From Taishania sp965247975 (GTDB lineage: Bacteria; Bacteroidota; Bacteroidia; Flavobacteriales_D; Crocinitomicaceae): 64,000 nucleotides of DNA. How positions within the stretch are numbered: the first letter of the stretch is position 1; each line of letters begins with the position of its first letter. The stretch lies in the NCBI GenBank assembly GCA_965247975.1, contig OZ252050.1, forward strand, positions 2,232,001-2,296,000, written 5' to 3'. Positions 30,501-39,043 of the stretch are shown here, in pieces. The position numbers and the translations under genes were made by a program. The notes beneath the pieces are model-generated. The model was not told the DNA's origin. It saw only the letters and a list, made by a program, of their open reading frames with translations, and ran no database searches.

Positions 30501-31537
30501 ATTTAGACAAATTTGAAAGTGAATTTCCTAGTGTTAATGCGTTGCCTATCAATTTTGGATTTAGCAATTCAAATGAACCATTAACTATTTTCGACGCAAC
30601 AAATACACCTATTTTAACCATGCATTATCAAGATTCCTTGCCTTGGCAAATTGCAGCCGATGGATTTGGAAGAACTTTGGAACTTGTAAGCGATGCTTCA
30701 GACCCCGCTTTACCAAGTAGTTGGTTCGCTGGTTGTTTGGGTGGTTCTCCAGGTGGACCTTACGTTCCTTGTAATGATGCCATTGTTTATGATGAAATTA
30801 ATTACAAATCGCTGACAACAGCAAATACAGGCGATTGGGTGGAACTTTACAACACAACTTCCCAACCAATTAATTTAACTGGTTGGTACATGCAAGACAG
30901 CGATGATTCGAACTTCTTTGCCTTCCCTGCCGGGACGATTTTACCTGCACTTGGACGTTTAGTTGTTTTCAATGATCAAGTAGCTTTCAATCAATATTTC
31001 CCTAATGTTGCCAATAAAGTTGGTCCTTTTGATTTTTCTTTGAATGGACAAGGTGAAGCCATTCGTTTATTTAATTTGAATGATCGATTAATACAAAGTG
31101 TTGTTTATGATGAAGATGCTCCATGGCCTCAAGGAGCTGATGGTGATGGATATACTTTGCAATTGATTGATTCATCTGGAATTTTATGTGATGGAGCCAA
31201 TTGGCAAGATGGCTGTTATCTAGGTTCACCAGGCACTCCTTTTGTATTGCCATGTCTGGATAATTCCGTTGATGAATTGATTTTAAACGAAGATTTAATT
31301 GTTCTTTATCCCAATCCATCTGATGGTAATTTCGCCATTGAACTCGATGCTCAACTAGCAAACAATGAGGTCGTTGTGGAGGTTTATAATTATTTGGGTG
31401 CTCAAATTCATTACGAGAATTTCGAAAATACATCGGATAAAATGGAAATCAAGCTTCCGAATGTTTCGTCTGGAATGTATTTGATGAAAGTAGCCGTTGA
31501 TGGACAGTTGTTTCACCGGAATATTTTAGTTAAGTAG
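27566..31537 (+). CDS. Secreted CotH-kinase/lamin-tail protein with type IX (type A) sorting domain
   Basis: Starts at the ATG at 27566, giving the signal peptide MKTSVLLLFVIFCTSYSVLT. An upstream TTG frame start at 27506 would hide it. Of 1323 residues: a lamin-tail domain (about 20-95), a chitobiase-C-like repeat (about 350-430; EIRYTLDGNNPTE), a CotH protein-kinase-like domain (about 465-810; VDGGAGGSRSNPQHSFRVEL, YGLYELREK-type motif EYFGLYELREKID, and IDLEGSMNPFGF), a repeat module, two more lamin-tail domains (about 910-1010 and 1070-1180) and a type A sorting domain (about 1241-1323; LYPNPSDGNF). CotH-fold proteins can phosphorylate other proteins; the target here is unknown. It is probably surface bound or released. 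Confidence 0.9.
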   Translation: MKTSVLLLFVIFCTSYSVLTAQITINEGSNKNYTSAQDEDGEFPDWIELYNSGSDTIFLLDYALTDDISDPTKWQFPNIALLPGEFKTVFCSGKNRTPVSGFTNVLNDTGFLPTVGWNQHVFNTPFYWDGISSILINTCSYTSTGYTLNAVFNQSATSYPSTTLAFQDGSPYICEAQFGGTANQRPNLMLNNVVIGTGTIQNGATDYPAPYGNWYWAAKHQLIIPGAELIAAGLTEGFINSLSFDVVSAPSTTYDFVDISMKLVSGNEVTSNFEAINTSPIQHTNFKISSDGETVYLFSPAEQLISSLLVNCSEIDQSVGSAPDASANIAIFNQPTPSATNNTSTPYYSYLLEPTFSLPSGLYDTQLAIEITNPNGANTEIRYTLDGNNPTETSPLYSGPINIYYSNVLKARVFSASELPSPMAVSSYLIGIDHVTPILSVTTNDENLYGPTGIFDNWQFDWERSAYVEYFDTSEQLIFSQLAGMQVDGGAGGSRSNPQHSFRVELADPVLGEGSIDHMVIPNRPYRTKFSKFYLRNGSNYFLSLPHKDATLVEAMCAETNTKYSAWRPVTVYINGEYFGLYELREKIDTEYFEELENADADSIDLLSLSFWNGSVLRAVEGSVDSFYTDYQAFNALNTANSNYWDLADAYFDMTAYNDYIISETWAGNVDWPQNNIKIYRSNTTNFRWRYCTIDLEGSMNPFGFSNASDDHVGYILNNDPNNPHINIFMKSIQNQRFRRYFINRFADLMNTSYKLDRVTAVANDMLNNTVVEMPNEYQRWGNPWDISGQMDGFLENHQTLLDEMAIRTDVVRDDILNNFNLTSLVDVELDVLPVGAGKIKISTIIPAELPWTGVYFNGNPVRLTAIANPGYVFSHWAPNTELPFNNPNISIELNIDNSTTFTAVFETTSSFGQLAISEVNFHSDNSRDAGDWIELHNYGNASIDLSGYRFTDSTIFNNYIFTSGTTLPAGGYLVLVEDLDKFESEFPSVNALPINFGFSNSNEPLTIFDATNTPILTMHYQDSLPWQIAADGFGRTLELVSDASDPALPSSWFAGCLGGSPGGPYVPCNDAIVYDEINYKSLTTANTGDWVELYNTTSQPINLTGWYMQDSDDSNFFAFPAGTILPALGRLVVFNDQVAFNQYFPNVANKVGPFDFSLNGQGEAIRLFNLNDRLIQSVVYDEDAPWPQGADGDGYTLQLIDSSGILCDGANWQDGCYLGSPGTPFVLPCLDNSVDELILNEDLIVLYPNPSDGNFAIELDAQLANNEVVVEVYNYLGAQIHYENFENTSDKMEIKLPNVSSGMYLMKVAVDGQLFHRNILVK

Positions 31538-31734
31538 ACAAAGGACCGCTTCTCTAGAGAAAGGACAAAAGACCGCTTCGCTAAAAGACGAAGGACAAAA
31601 GACTTGTCCCTTGTTAAAACGACTAAAGTTCTTACAGAATCAAGTCTTTTAGTCCCGACGTTTTCGTTGGGACGATCTTTTATCCTTCAGCGAAGCGGTC
31701 TTCTGTCTATTAGCGAAGCAGTCTTTTGTCTCCC
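31538..31734. repeat. Nested inverted repeats between convergent CotH and dinB genes
   Basis: The word AGACCGCTTCGCT at 31570-31582 is exactly inverted at 31689-31701 (AGCGAAGCGGTCT). Further imperfect copies of GACAAAAGACCGCTTC-like words occur on both arms. In the middle is a tight hairpin, 31652-31673 (GTCCCGACG, four T, CGTTGGGAC). The whole could fold into a long cruciform and may act as a bidirectional terminator for the two convergent genes. It resembles the dispersed palindromic repeats seen between genes in this group. Confidence 0.75.
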
Positions 31735-32943
31735 TCAACTTCTCCGATTCGCCAACAAAGGCGGTGGTTCTCCATTAAATGGATTCCAGCGACTAATACT
31801 TTTAGCAACCATTCCTGAGGCGCGCATCACAGAACGATCTCCGTAGCGTTCTCTGATTTTATCCATGGCTTGGTAAAGATGCAACATGTTTGTGTCTTCA
31901 AACAAACTAATTTGTTGTCCACCCTCCACCAAGTGACTGTAGCGCACACCAACCAAACGTACCAAAACCCGACGGTTGTATAATTTTCGAAACAATTCAA
32001 GCACGACGGGAATCAGCACATGATCCGAAGCTGTGTATGGAATTTGTTTTTGCAAGGTGTAGGTCTGGAAATCTGTGTAACGCAATTTCAATGTGACACA
32101 TGCTGTTAATTTATTTCCTCTCCGGAGTTGATATACCAAATTTTCAGCCATGGCAATGAGAAATCCTTCCAATTTCTTGGTGTCGATTGTGTCTTTTTCA
32201 AAGGTTCGTTCCGTGGAAATGGATTTTCGTTCTTGGTACTGAATGACTGGTGTATCGTCCATACCATTTGCCTTTTTCCACATGACAATGCCATTTTTCC
32301 CGAATACTTTCTCCATCAATTCAACAGGCATTTCTTGAATGGATTGAATACGTTTTACGCCTAAATCGCACAACATGCGGTAGGTTTTATTGCCAATCAT
32401 CGGGATTTTTTTCACGGACAAAGGCGCTAGAAACGGCTTTTCTGTTCCCCGCAAAATATTCATTTGGTTATTTGGTTTCGCTTCGCCCGTCGCAATTTTG
32501 GAAACCGTTTTGTTTGCCGACAATCCAAAAGAAATAGGCAATCCCGTTTCTCGCATGATCTTCTGGCGCAATTCCGACGCAATTTTGTAGCACCCAAAAA
32601 ACTTGTCCATCCCTGTCAAATCAACATAAAACTCATCCACAGAAGCTTTTTCGTACACAGGCACTTCTTCCTTGATGATGTCTGTCACCATCGTTGAATA
32701 TTTGCTGTAAACCCCAGAATTTCCACGCACGACGATTGCTTCAGGACACAATTGCTTCGCCATACGCATAGGCATGGCCGAGTGCACACCAAACTTGCGT
32801 GCTTCGTAGCTACACGAGGCAACCACTCCCCTGTCGGATGTTCCACCAATCAACACAGGACGATTGTTCAAACGACTATCCAACAAGCGTTCGCAAGACA
32901 CAAAAAATGTATCCAAATCGAGGTGCGCAATTGACTTATCCAT
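31735..32943 (-). CDS. dinB: DNA polymerase IV (Y-family, DinB)
   Basis: 402 residues from the ATG at 32943 (MDKSIAHLDLDTFFVSCERL). In-frame starts lie a few codons upstream (ATG 32958, GTG 32964), but the sequence TTTGCACC directly before 32943 looks like a promoter element. Catalytic residues are Asp9 in HLDLDTFF and the Asp-Glu of YEKASVDEFYVDL; a Phe steric gate follows Asp11. The palm, thumb and little-finger regions are complete. It carries out translesion synthesis and untargeted mutagenesis. The beta-clamp peptide may be the QISLF segment. Upstream are two GATTA-N5-TAATC palindromes shared with the dnaE2-like gene, suggesting damage-responsive co-regulation. Confidence 0.93.
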   Translation of the reverse strand: MDKSIAHLDLDTFFVSCERLLDSRLNNRPVLIGGTSDRGVVASCSYEARKFGVHSAMPMRMAKQLCPEAIVVRGNSGVYSKYSTMVTDIIKEEVPVYEKASVDEFYVDLTGMDKFFGCYKIASELRQKIMRETGLPISFGLSANKTVSKIATGEAKPNNQMNILRGTEKPFLAPLSVKKIPMIGNKTYRMLCDLGVKRIQSIQEMPVELMEKVFGKNGIVMWKKANGMDDTPVIQYQERKSISTERTFEKDTIDTKKLEGFLIAMAENLVYQLRRGNKLTACVTLKLRYTDFQTYTLQKQIPYTASDHVLIPVVLELFRKLYNRRVLVRLVGVRYSHLVEGGQQISLFEDTNMLHLYQAMDKIRERYGDRSVMRASGMVAKSISRWNPFNGEPPPLLANRRS

Positions 32944-32994
32944 GGTGCAAAGTTCCATATTCACTACGTAGTTTTTTTACGTTTGATGAGAAAA

Positions 32995-33031
32995 GATTAT
33001 TAATTAATCAAAATAGGATTAAATAATAATC
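32995..33031. promoter_or_regulatory. Tandem operator upstream of dinB
   Basis: Two perfect palindromes of the form GATTA-N5-TAATC: GATTATTAATTAATC at 32995-33009 and GATTAAATAATAATC at 33017-33031, separated by 7 bases, with 22 bp between centres (two helical turns). The same layout with the same distal copy occurs before the dnaE2-like gene at 45587-45623. The operator lies 52 bases upstream of the dinB ATG, on the minus-strand promoter side. It is probably the site of a dimeric repressor. Confidence 0.7.
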
Positions 33032-33126
33032 AAAAGTAGTGTGGACCGAAGAATTACAAGGGAAATTTGAGCGATAGTTATGAACAGAATTGAAGAAAAT
33101 TTTGTTGGGGAAATGTTGAATACATA

Positions 33127-34785
33127 TTAATCCTTAACGAATTTGACACTTTTAACACTATTCATAGTCTGAAATTCGACAAAATATGAACCAGATGTTA
33201 ATCCAGCTAAATCCAGCTCGGCACTCTTAGAGTTTACATCTAAGCTCAATATTTTTTGACCTAAATTATTGAAAATCGTCAAAAGTTGAATAGTTTCATC
33301 CGCTTTGATTCTAAGAAGATCCTTTACAGGATTTGGAAACATAACTAAATTAAAACTCCCCTCAACAGTATTGATGGAGGAAAAGCAAGAATTCCAATTC
33401 TCATATTTACCTACTGAAAAGAAGCTGTTTTCTCCAATCGTCAATGAACTTCCAACGAACACATTTCCCAAATCATCCGTTGTAATTGAATAAGGTATAC
33501 CATTTAATTCCTTGAAGTGACAACCAATTTCGCCCTCTGAAGAAACCTCTATGATGTCGTACGAAGAAATTACATTTGAATTTTCATCTATCGCCAATCC
33601 CCAACCTAAAATGTAGAAACTACCATTACTTGCCTTAACAAGTCCTTTGGTAAAACTAGCACCCGCAGCCTCAGGATCTGTACTGTAATTTTCATTTAAA
33701 TCCTCGTGGTAACTTGCTGTCCAGATTACGCTACCGTTAAGTTTTGAAAATTTAACTAGTTTATATTTGTCGTCATTTTGATTAATTCCTCTTTGAGTAA
33801 ACGCTAGATAAACATTCGTTTCATCTAAAACTAGATCACTCATTATTTCAAAATCAACACCTACTGAGTTTGATTCTGAACCATGATACGAAACACTCCA
33901 AATGTTAGCTCCATCATTCGTGCTAATCTTATGAATTTCCGCATTAAATGCAGGCGCCGTCCAATCCTCAATGTACAATGCTTGATTTAAAGTGTCGATA
34001 GCAAGTCCTACATTTTCAAAAACCCCAGAAAATAATTTTACCCATTCTTGAACTCCAGCAACATCATATTTAACAACAAACATTTCACTCAATGAAGTAG
34101 AACTTGTTCTTCCGACAACAAATACATTTTGATCATTATCCACGACAACACTTTGGTTTGTGCTTCCAGCATCTTCTCGATTTGGAGTATCGTATACATT
34201 TGACCATAATAAAGTACCACTTGAATTATACTTTACAGTGACGCAATTGGAATTTTGAAAAGAATTTGAAGAATTCCAATCGTAATTGCCTGTTGCATTG
34301 CAATAAACATTTCCAAACTGGTCCAAGGTAATGAAATAACCCTCTTCCAAGAAATCACCAGAACCATTGAACGTTGATGCCCAGAGAAGAGATCCAGAGT
34401 TACTAAATTTACATGTGAGTAAGTCAACTGAATTGGTTTGATCATCTTCAGCATGACTACCGCAAGCATAAACATTACCTTGATCATCAATTTTTAAATC
34501 ATAAAAATAATTCAAACTATTTGTTGGTGATTGATATTCTGCGACCCAAAGCAAACTTCCATCAGGACCATATTTCACAACACTCGGAACTGAAAAATAT
34601 GTAACAGGATCAATGTAAAATGTCCCGCAACTATAGGTATTTCCATTTGCATCACTTAAAGTCTTTGTTGGAAAACCTCCTTCATTATTTATTGAATAAG
34701 AATTCAACCAAGATTGGTTAGCTTGAGCATTGATGTTCAAAGATGAAATTAAGAAAATGACAGCTAAGTAAGAATTAAGTTTCAT
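33127..34785 (-). CDS. Secreted SBBP-repeat protein with type IX (type A) sorting domain
   Basis: 552 residues with a signal peptide (MKLNSYLAVIFLISSLNINA). Residues about 30-430 consist of SBBP-type propeller repeats (GNVYACGSHAEDDQ, FGNVYCNATGNYD, QNVFVVGRTSS). The C-terminal 75 or so residues form a type A sorting domain (VMFPNPVKDLLRIKAD-like core MFPNPVKDLL, GLTSGSYFVEF, then basic KSVKFVKD). It is exported by the type IX system; ligand unknown. The propeller resembles the N-terminal part of the CHU_C protein at 20560. Confidence 0.88.
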   Translation of the reverse strand: MKLNSYLAVIFLISSLNINAQANQSWLNSYSINNEGGFPTKTLSDANGNTYSCGTFYIDPVTYFSVPSVVKYGPDGSLLWVAEYQSPTNSLNYFYDLKIDDQGNVYACGSHAEDDQTNSVDLLTCKFSNSGSLLWASTFNGSGDFLEEGYFITLDQFGNVYCNATGNYDWNSSNSFQNSNCVTVKYNSSGTLLWSNVYDTPNREDAGSTNQSVVVDNDQNVFVVGRTSSTSLSEMFVVKYDVAGVQEWVKLFSGVFENVGLAIDTLNQALYIEDWTAPAFNAEIHKISTNDGANIWSVSYHGSESNSVGVDFEIMSDLVLDETNVYLAFTQRGINQNDDKYKLVKFSKLNGSVIWTASYHEDLNENYSTDPEAAGASFTKGLVKASNGSFYILGWGLAIDENSNVISSYDIIEVSSEGEIGCHFKELNGIPYSITTDDLGNVFVGSSLTIGENSFFSVGKYENWNSCFSSINTVEGSFNLVMFPNPVKDLLRIKADETIQLLTIFNNLGQKILSLDVNSKSAELDLAGLTSGSYFVEFQTMNSVKSVKFVKD

Positions 34786-34940
34786 AACGTTATGGTTTTA
34801 ACAATTTTAAACGAAGTAATAAACTCTAGTGTCAGAATGCAAATAAAATGAACAAGAAACTAGGGTATAAATGTAGTCCAAATATCAACTAAACAATTGT
34901 AATTCAATAATTTGACATCGGTAAAAATGGGATAGAAAAG

Positions 34941-36389
34941 CTAGTGAACCGAATTTTGAATCCAACGCTTTATATCCATAAAAGGATATAGTTTGTAAAA
35001 TGGTTGCTTTTGCAATTCATCACATCTAGAAAGAATTTGGACTTGGTCTTGTGATTTATTTTGCCCATTAATTATCAAGAGACAATAATCCTTAATAATC
35101 TCCTTAAATTCAATAAGGTATACATGTTGAACGACTTGCTCCTTCATCATTTTTTCAATAAAATTCTCTACGACATCAAAATTTTTCAATTTGAGATGGG
35201 AAACTATAAGAAGAAAATAATTGTACATAATTTGAAAAGAATAAAACTCAATATTTATTCGATTCTTCAATACATTATAGCAACTTAACATATTGACAAC
35301 AACCTCTTTGTAATTCCCAATTTGAAAAAGACAACAATTAAAATAAGTAAATGCATAGAAGTCCAACGTGTTTTTTGATGTCAAATCCATTACTTCGAAA
35401 TGTTTGATTGAATCACTCAAAATTCGGTCAACATTCTTAGAACACCAAGCAGCATAAAAACAGTTTATGATGATCTTTAATTTATGAAAGAAATCGTTTT
35501 TCAAGTGACAATTTTTATCAAAAAGATTAAACTCAACCATTGCCATTTCTGCTTCTTCCATTTTATTTAGAAGAATGCAAGAAACAATATAATGATAAAA
35601 AATGGCGAGAGACACCTCAATATTTTGAATTGAAATTTTATGTTCTGTTCCTTTTAAATCATTCAAAAATAATTGATAGCTCTTTTCATGGAATTCGAAA
35701 GCTTTCTCAAAATTATTCAATTTCAATTCGAACAAAAGAGCCATAAAATAATTGAATCCATTCTTGTCTCTTGGTGATTTGAATTTCTTTTCATCTGCTT
35801 GAAAATCAACCAAATTCGCCTCGATAAATTGAATATCATCGTATTTGGGGTCGGTAACAATTTTAAAGCTTCGGTACTTTTCAACAATTGCGATATAATT
35901 CAATAAATCTTGTTGTTGTTTGTCGCTGTAATTTAAGAGCTCCAAATCTTGTTTCATAAATCCAATTCTAGTTAAAAGCACTGTTGCCAATACCTGAACT
36001 CCGGCTTGAATTGAATTTGTTTGTTCCAAAACAATTTCTTTCAAAATTTTTTCTGATAAATCAAAAATATTCTTTTTGTATAAAACGTAGGCCAATTGCG
36101 TATTGTAAATGTTTTCCAATTCTTTATCCTTTTTGGAAGTTTCGTTTATAAGAACATCCACAATACGATTAAAAAGGTATTTTTTTGCGTCGTAAAAAGA
36201 AGTATCCGAATGAAAAAGTGCTCTTAGTTTCGAATAATCAATTGATTTAGAACGATCAATATATTCAAATAACTGATAAAAATTAGACGCTCTGTTTTGA
36301 TGTGAAATCGAGTCTTTGAATTTAGCCTTTTCCGTTTTTGTTAAATTTTTAATCAACGAAACTAATTCATGTGATTTGATTTTTATCAT
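34941..36389 (-). CDS. Unrecognised 482-residue helical protein
   Basis: I do not recognise this protein. It has no signal peptide or membrane segment, is rich in Lys, Ile, Asn and Phe, and appears almost wholly helical, with regularly spaced pairs of helices (KKNIFDLSEKILKEIV, LNNFEKAFEFHEKSYQLF, NKMEEAEMAMVEFNLF). This suggests a degenerate TPR-like solenoid. The N-terminus (HELVSLIKNLTKTEKAKFKD) is basic and Lys-rich. A scaffold or regulatory role in the cytoplasm is possible, but nothing shows it. A minus-strand TATATTTG lies at 36403-36410, 14-21 bases before the start. Confidence 0.7.
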   Translation of the reverse strand: MIKIKSHELVSLIKNLTKTEKAKFKDSISHQNRASNFYQLFEYIDRSKSIDYSKLRALFHSDTSFYDAKKYLFNRIVDVLINETSKKDKELENIYNTQLAYVLYKKNIFDLSEKILKEIVLEQTNSIQAGVQVLATVLLTRIGFMKQDLELLNYSDKQQQDLLNYIAIVEKYRSFKIVTDPKYDDIQFIEANLVDFQADEKKFKSPRDKNGFNYFMALLFELKLNNFEKAFEFHEKSYQLFLNDLKGTEHKISIQNIEVSLAIFYHYIVSCILLNKMEEAEMAMVEFNLFDKNCHLKNDFFHKLKIIINCFYAAWCSKNVDRILSDSIKHFEVMDLTSKNTLDFYAFTYFNCCLFQIGNYKEVVVNMLSCYNVLKNRINIEFYSFQIMYNYFLLIVSHLKLKNFDVVENFIEKMMKEQVVQHVYLIEFKEIIKDYCLLIINGQNKSQDQVQILSRCDELQKQPFYKLYPFMDIKRWIQNSVH

Positions 36390-36402
36390 GTATTTTTTTA
36401 AT

Positions 36403-36410
36403 CAAATATA
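36403..36410 (-). promoter_or_regulatory. Candidate -7 box for the 482-residue helical protein
   Basis: Minus-strand TATATTTG matches TAnnTTTG. It is so close to the ATG at 36389 that the transcript leader would be only a few bases long. No -33 element is evident at normal spacing. Confidence 0.35.
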
Positions 36411-36493
36411 CTGAAGCCAAACTAATTTCACCTGAGAACATTATTATTTTAACTAAACATTCAAAATGCTTGCAAAGTTCAAATAAAAAGAAA

Positions 36494-36536
36494 GAGCCTT
36501 GTCCCAGATAGTAATTTCTTATCTTGAACAAGGCTC
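36494..36536 (-). terminator. Terminator after the lipoprotein gene
   Basis: GAGCCTTGT at 36494-36502 pairs with ACAAGGCTC at 36528-36536, with inner pairing of AGATA and TATCT. On the minus strand it is followed by TTTCTTTTTATTT, as expected for an intrinsic terminator of the gene that ends at 36558. Confidence 0.85.
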
Positions 36537-36557
36537 CTAAAAACAAAACGTGACTTT

Positions 36558-37367
36558 CTACTCGAAACTTCTAGTCAACAAATTAATCGTTTTAACCGTT
36601 CCTTTTCTTTTGTAAGTTAAGGTTGCATATTCATCGCATGATCCATTGCCGTAATCCAAAATAGCTCCTGCTTTTTTCGTTCCAAAATCTACAACTCCAG
36701 ATACTGGGTAACGGCAAGAAGCTTTGATGTAGACAGCTGTTGTGATGGAATAATTTTTCGAACCTGAATTTCGCACAACTGTACCAGAACCTGTAATTTT
36801 AAATTCGTCGTCAGATGTGTCGCATGTGGCGTGTCCAATCCATTCGCGGTTGTGCGTGAAATTTCTGCCACGTGAACCATTCGCTCCAGTCAAGGTTAAA
36901 TCTCCAACAACAGTAATGTCCAAATTACCAGCATCGTTCAATCCACTGTTTGTCAAGGTTTTTGTCCCTGAGATTGCAACATCATTCACAGAGAAATTCT
37001 CAAAAGAAATGGTTCGAGTTGCGCCAACTTCAGTTAAAGGATTCGACATTGCTACAATGATTTTTCCTTTTCGTGTGAGACCGTAAGGGCCTGTACACCC
37101 AGAACCAAAGTCGATGGTCACTGTTTTTGGAAATTCTGCCGATGATTCCGTCACTACTGCGCATGTTCCCGAAATTTGAGAAAAATCGTAATTACAAGAT
37201 GAACCTAATAAAAATAGTTCTTTTGTTATTGCCTCTTCGTCGTCTTGATTGCTCGCATCAGCAATTCCTGTTTGATCTAAATCTTCTTGTTCCTCTTTTC
37301 GGCAAGATACAGTAAGACCAATTACTAACATCGATAATACTGTAAAAGAAATGATTGATTTTTTCAT
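36558..37367 (-). CDS. Putative lipoprotein of unknown function
   Basis: The start at 37367 gives MKKSIISFTVLSMLVIGLTV followed by Ser-Cys, a lipoprotein signal with the modified Cys near residue 22; the frame is open for 14 codons further upstream. About 269 residues. After a short acidic linker the mature part has a Cys-containing beta-rich body with repeats of the type VTIDFGSGCTGPYGLTRKGK and VVDFGTKKAGAILDYGNGSC, as if one module is present twice. I know of no function; similar proteins occur in Bacteroidota. The sigma-factor pair lies upstream on the same strand, but the 71-base gap does not prove linkage. A clear terminator follows. Confidence 0.75.
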   Translation of the reverse strand: MKKSIISFTVLSMLVIGLTVSCRKEEQEDLDQTGIADASNQDDEEAITKELFLLGSSCNYDFSQISGTCAVVTESSAEFPKTVTIDFGSGCTGPYGLTRKGKIIVAMSNPLTEVGATRTISFENFSVNDVAISGTKTLTNSGLNDAGNLDITVVGDLTLTGANGSRGRNFTHNREWIGHATCDTSDDEFKITGSGTVVRNSGSKNYSITTAVYIKASCRYPVSGVVDFGTKKAGAILDYGNGSCDEYATLTYKRKGTVKTINLLTRSFE

Positions 37368-37438
37368 AATATAAAAATTTACGTTCAATGAGATGATGAA
37401 ATCCTTCAACTAAAAGTTGGGTAAGGGTGAAAAAAAAA

Positions 37439-39043
37439 TTAAAAACGAAGACCCAAAATCACTTGGAAATAGGAGAAATTCGTTTTTAAATAATTGCTTT
37501 TCAAGTCATTGGAAATGTTTAGCGAATAATTCAATTCTGTAAACAATTCAACTTTATTCTCAAAAGGAAATGCTACTCCTGCGTTCACATGCCAATTCGT
37601 TAAAATGGAATTCCCACGTTTTAAGCGCTCCAAAGATACGTCACGATCATTTCCGACAGAACGAACAATTACGGCATTTCGTTCACGAATTCGGGTTGCA
37701 AAATCTAGACCTGTTGCCCCATAGAAATACACTTTCTTCGGTTTCATAGTTGTATTAAAGTAAAGTGATACTGGAACAAATAAATGTGTCGAACGATGAA
37801 CCACGCGCATCACAAACGTACTTGTATCCGCATTGTTGGAAGGCAACGCATTTGATTCCAAACCAACCAAGCGAAGCACACCATCAGCTGTTGCGATTTC
37901 AACATTTTGATTCAGTTGATCATTCGGGATGGAAACAGGAAAAAAACGTGATCGGTAACGATTTATGCCAATACCAACTCCTGAACGAACACCAAAATGA
38001 GGGGTAATTTGATAACGTACATTGAAGCCCATCAGCCTATTCTTAAGTTGTACTTTTGAGTCTGTAAGGATTAAAATATTCTCATCGGCAAGGACTGTGT
38101 TTTGTCTCGGACTTCTACCAATTCCAGCATAAATATCGAATCGAAGACGCTTGAAGGAACTTTCGGTAACCAGCGGAGGCGTTAAAACGGAAGGTACAAC
38201 TTTCAAAGAATCAGGTAAATTCGCAGCTTGATTTGTCTGCAAATTTGAGTCTACTGGCTCACCCTCGGTGTTTGGAGGAACTTCTTTGTCAACCGTTATA
38301 TTATCTGCAATCTCTTCTTGTTCCTCATCAATCGCATTGTCACGAGTCGTTTCAACAGATTCGGTTTTTTGGTCGTCAGGCTTCACCGAGCGCGTATCGC
38401 CCTTAAGGTCAATAGCAGAAATGGTTCGTTCGTTTGTAATATCTTCATCTTCGAACATTAAACCCCCATTGCCTTTACCTTTAAGCGGTGCTTTGCCTAA
38501 ATTACTTACTAAATCTCCAGCACTCGAAGAATTGCCTCTTGAGTTTATTCCTTCTGCATTTCGACCATCGCCAGTTTCAGTTGACTTTCTTTTCTGATGC
38601 GATTTCTTTTTTTGATCATGAGCAACATACTTGGTGGATGATTTCGAGTTATTTAAATTTTCACCTTGATTCAAATTGGTTTGCAACGAAGATAAATCCG
38701 CTTCATTGGAATCGTTTTCTTTTGCGATTTCGGTTGTTTTATTTTTGTCTTTTTCCTTTAATGTTTGGTTATTTTGAAAAGTTGCATTTTCCGTTGTTGA
38801 AGAAATTAAAGTTGATTCATAACGTGTTTTAGAAAATTGTGAATTAATCAAAAATCCTGTACCGACAAGCACAACAAGGCCAATCGGAAGCCACCAAAAA
38901 ATAAATGGTCTTTTTTTGCGCTCCTTAGTTGGGAGGGCATTTGCAATCGCTGACCAAGCATCCGCAGGAGGCGCCAGATATTCATTAGCAAATTTGCTTT
39001 TGAATACATCTTTCAATTGGTCGTCTGAATGATTTTCTTTCAT
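37439..39043 (-). CDS. Anti-sigma-like inner-membrane protein fused to an outer-membrane beta-barrel-like domain
   Basis: 534 residues. Residues 1-45 are cytosolic and contain PPADAWSAIANAL, a sequence common in Bacteroidota proteins encoded with ECF sigma factors. A single membrane helix follows (about 46-66; FIFWWLPIGLVVLVGTGFLI). Next comes a long polar, charged linker (about 67-290), then a C-terminal region (about 300-534) with alternating strands (DIYAGIGRSPRQN, VYFYGATGLDFATRI) ending in FQVILGLRF, like PorT/OmpA-type barrels. The start overlaps the sigma-factor stop by four bases (ATGA), so the two are translationally coupled. The likely role is a regulator or sensor of the sigma factor. 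Confidence 0.78.
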   Translation of the reverse strand: MKENHSDDQLKDVFKSKFANEYLAPPADAWSAIANALPTKERKKRPFIFWWLPIGLVVLVGTGFLINSQFSKTRYESTLISSTTENATFQNNQTLKEKDKNKTTEIAKENDSNEADLSSLQTNLNQGENLNNSKSSTKYVAHDQKKKSHQKRKSTETGDGRNAEGINSRGNSSSAGDLVSNLGKAPLKGKGNGGLMFEDEDITNERTISAIDLKGDTRSVKPDDQKTESVETTRDNAIDEEQEEIADNITVDKEVPPNTEGEPVDSNLQTNQAANLPDSLKVVPSVLTPPLVTESSFKRLRFDIYAGIGRSPRQNTVLADENILILTDSKVQLKNRLMGFNVRYQITPHFGVRSGVGIGINRYRSRFFPVSIPNDQLNQNVEIATADGVLRLVGLESNALPSNNADTSTFVMRVVHRSTHLFVPVSLYFNTTMKPKKVYFYGATGLDFATRIRERNAVIVRSVGNDRDVSLERLKRGNSILTNWHVNAGVAFPFENKVELFTELNYSLNISNDLKSNYLKTNFSYFQVILGLRF

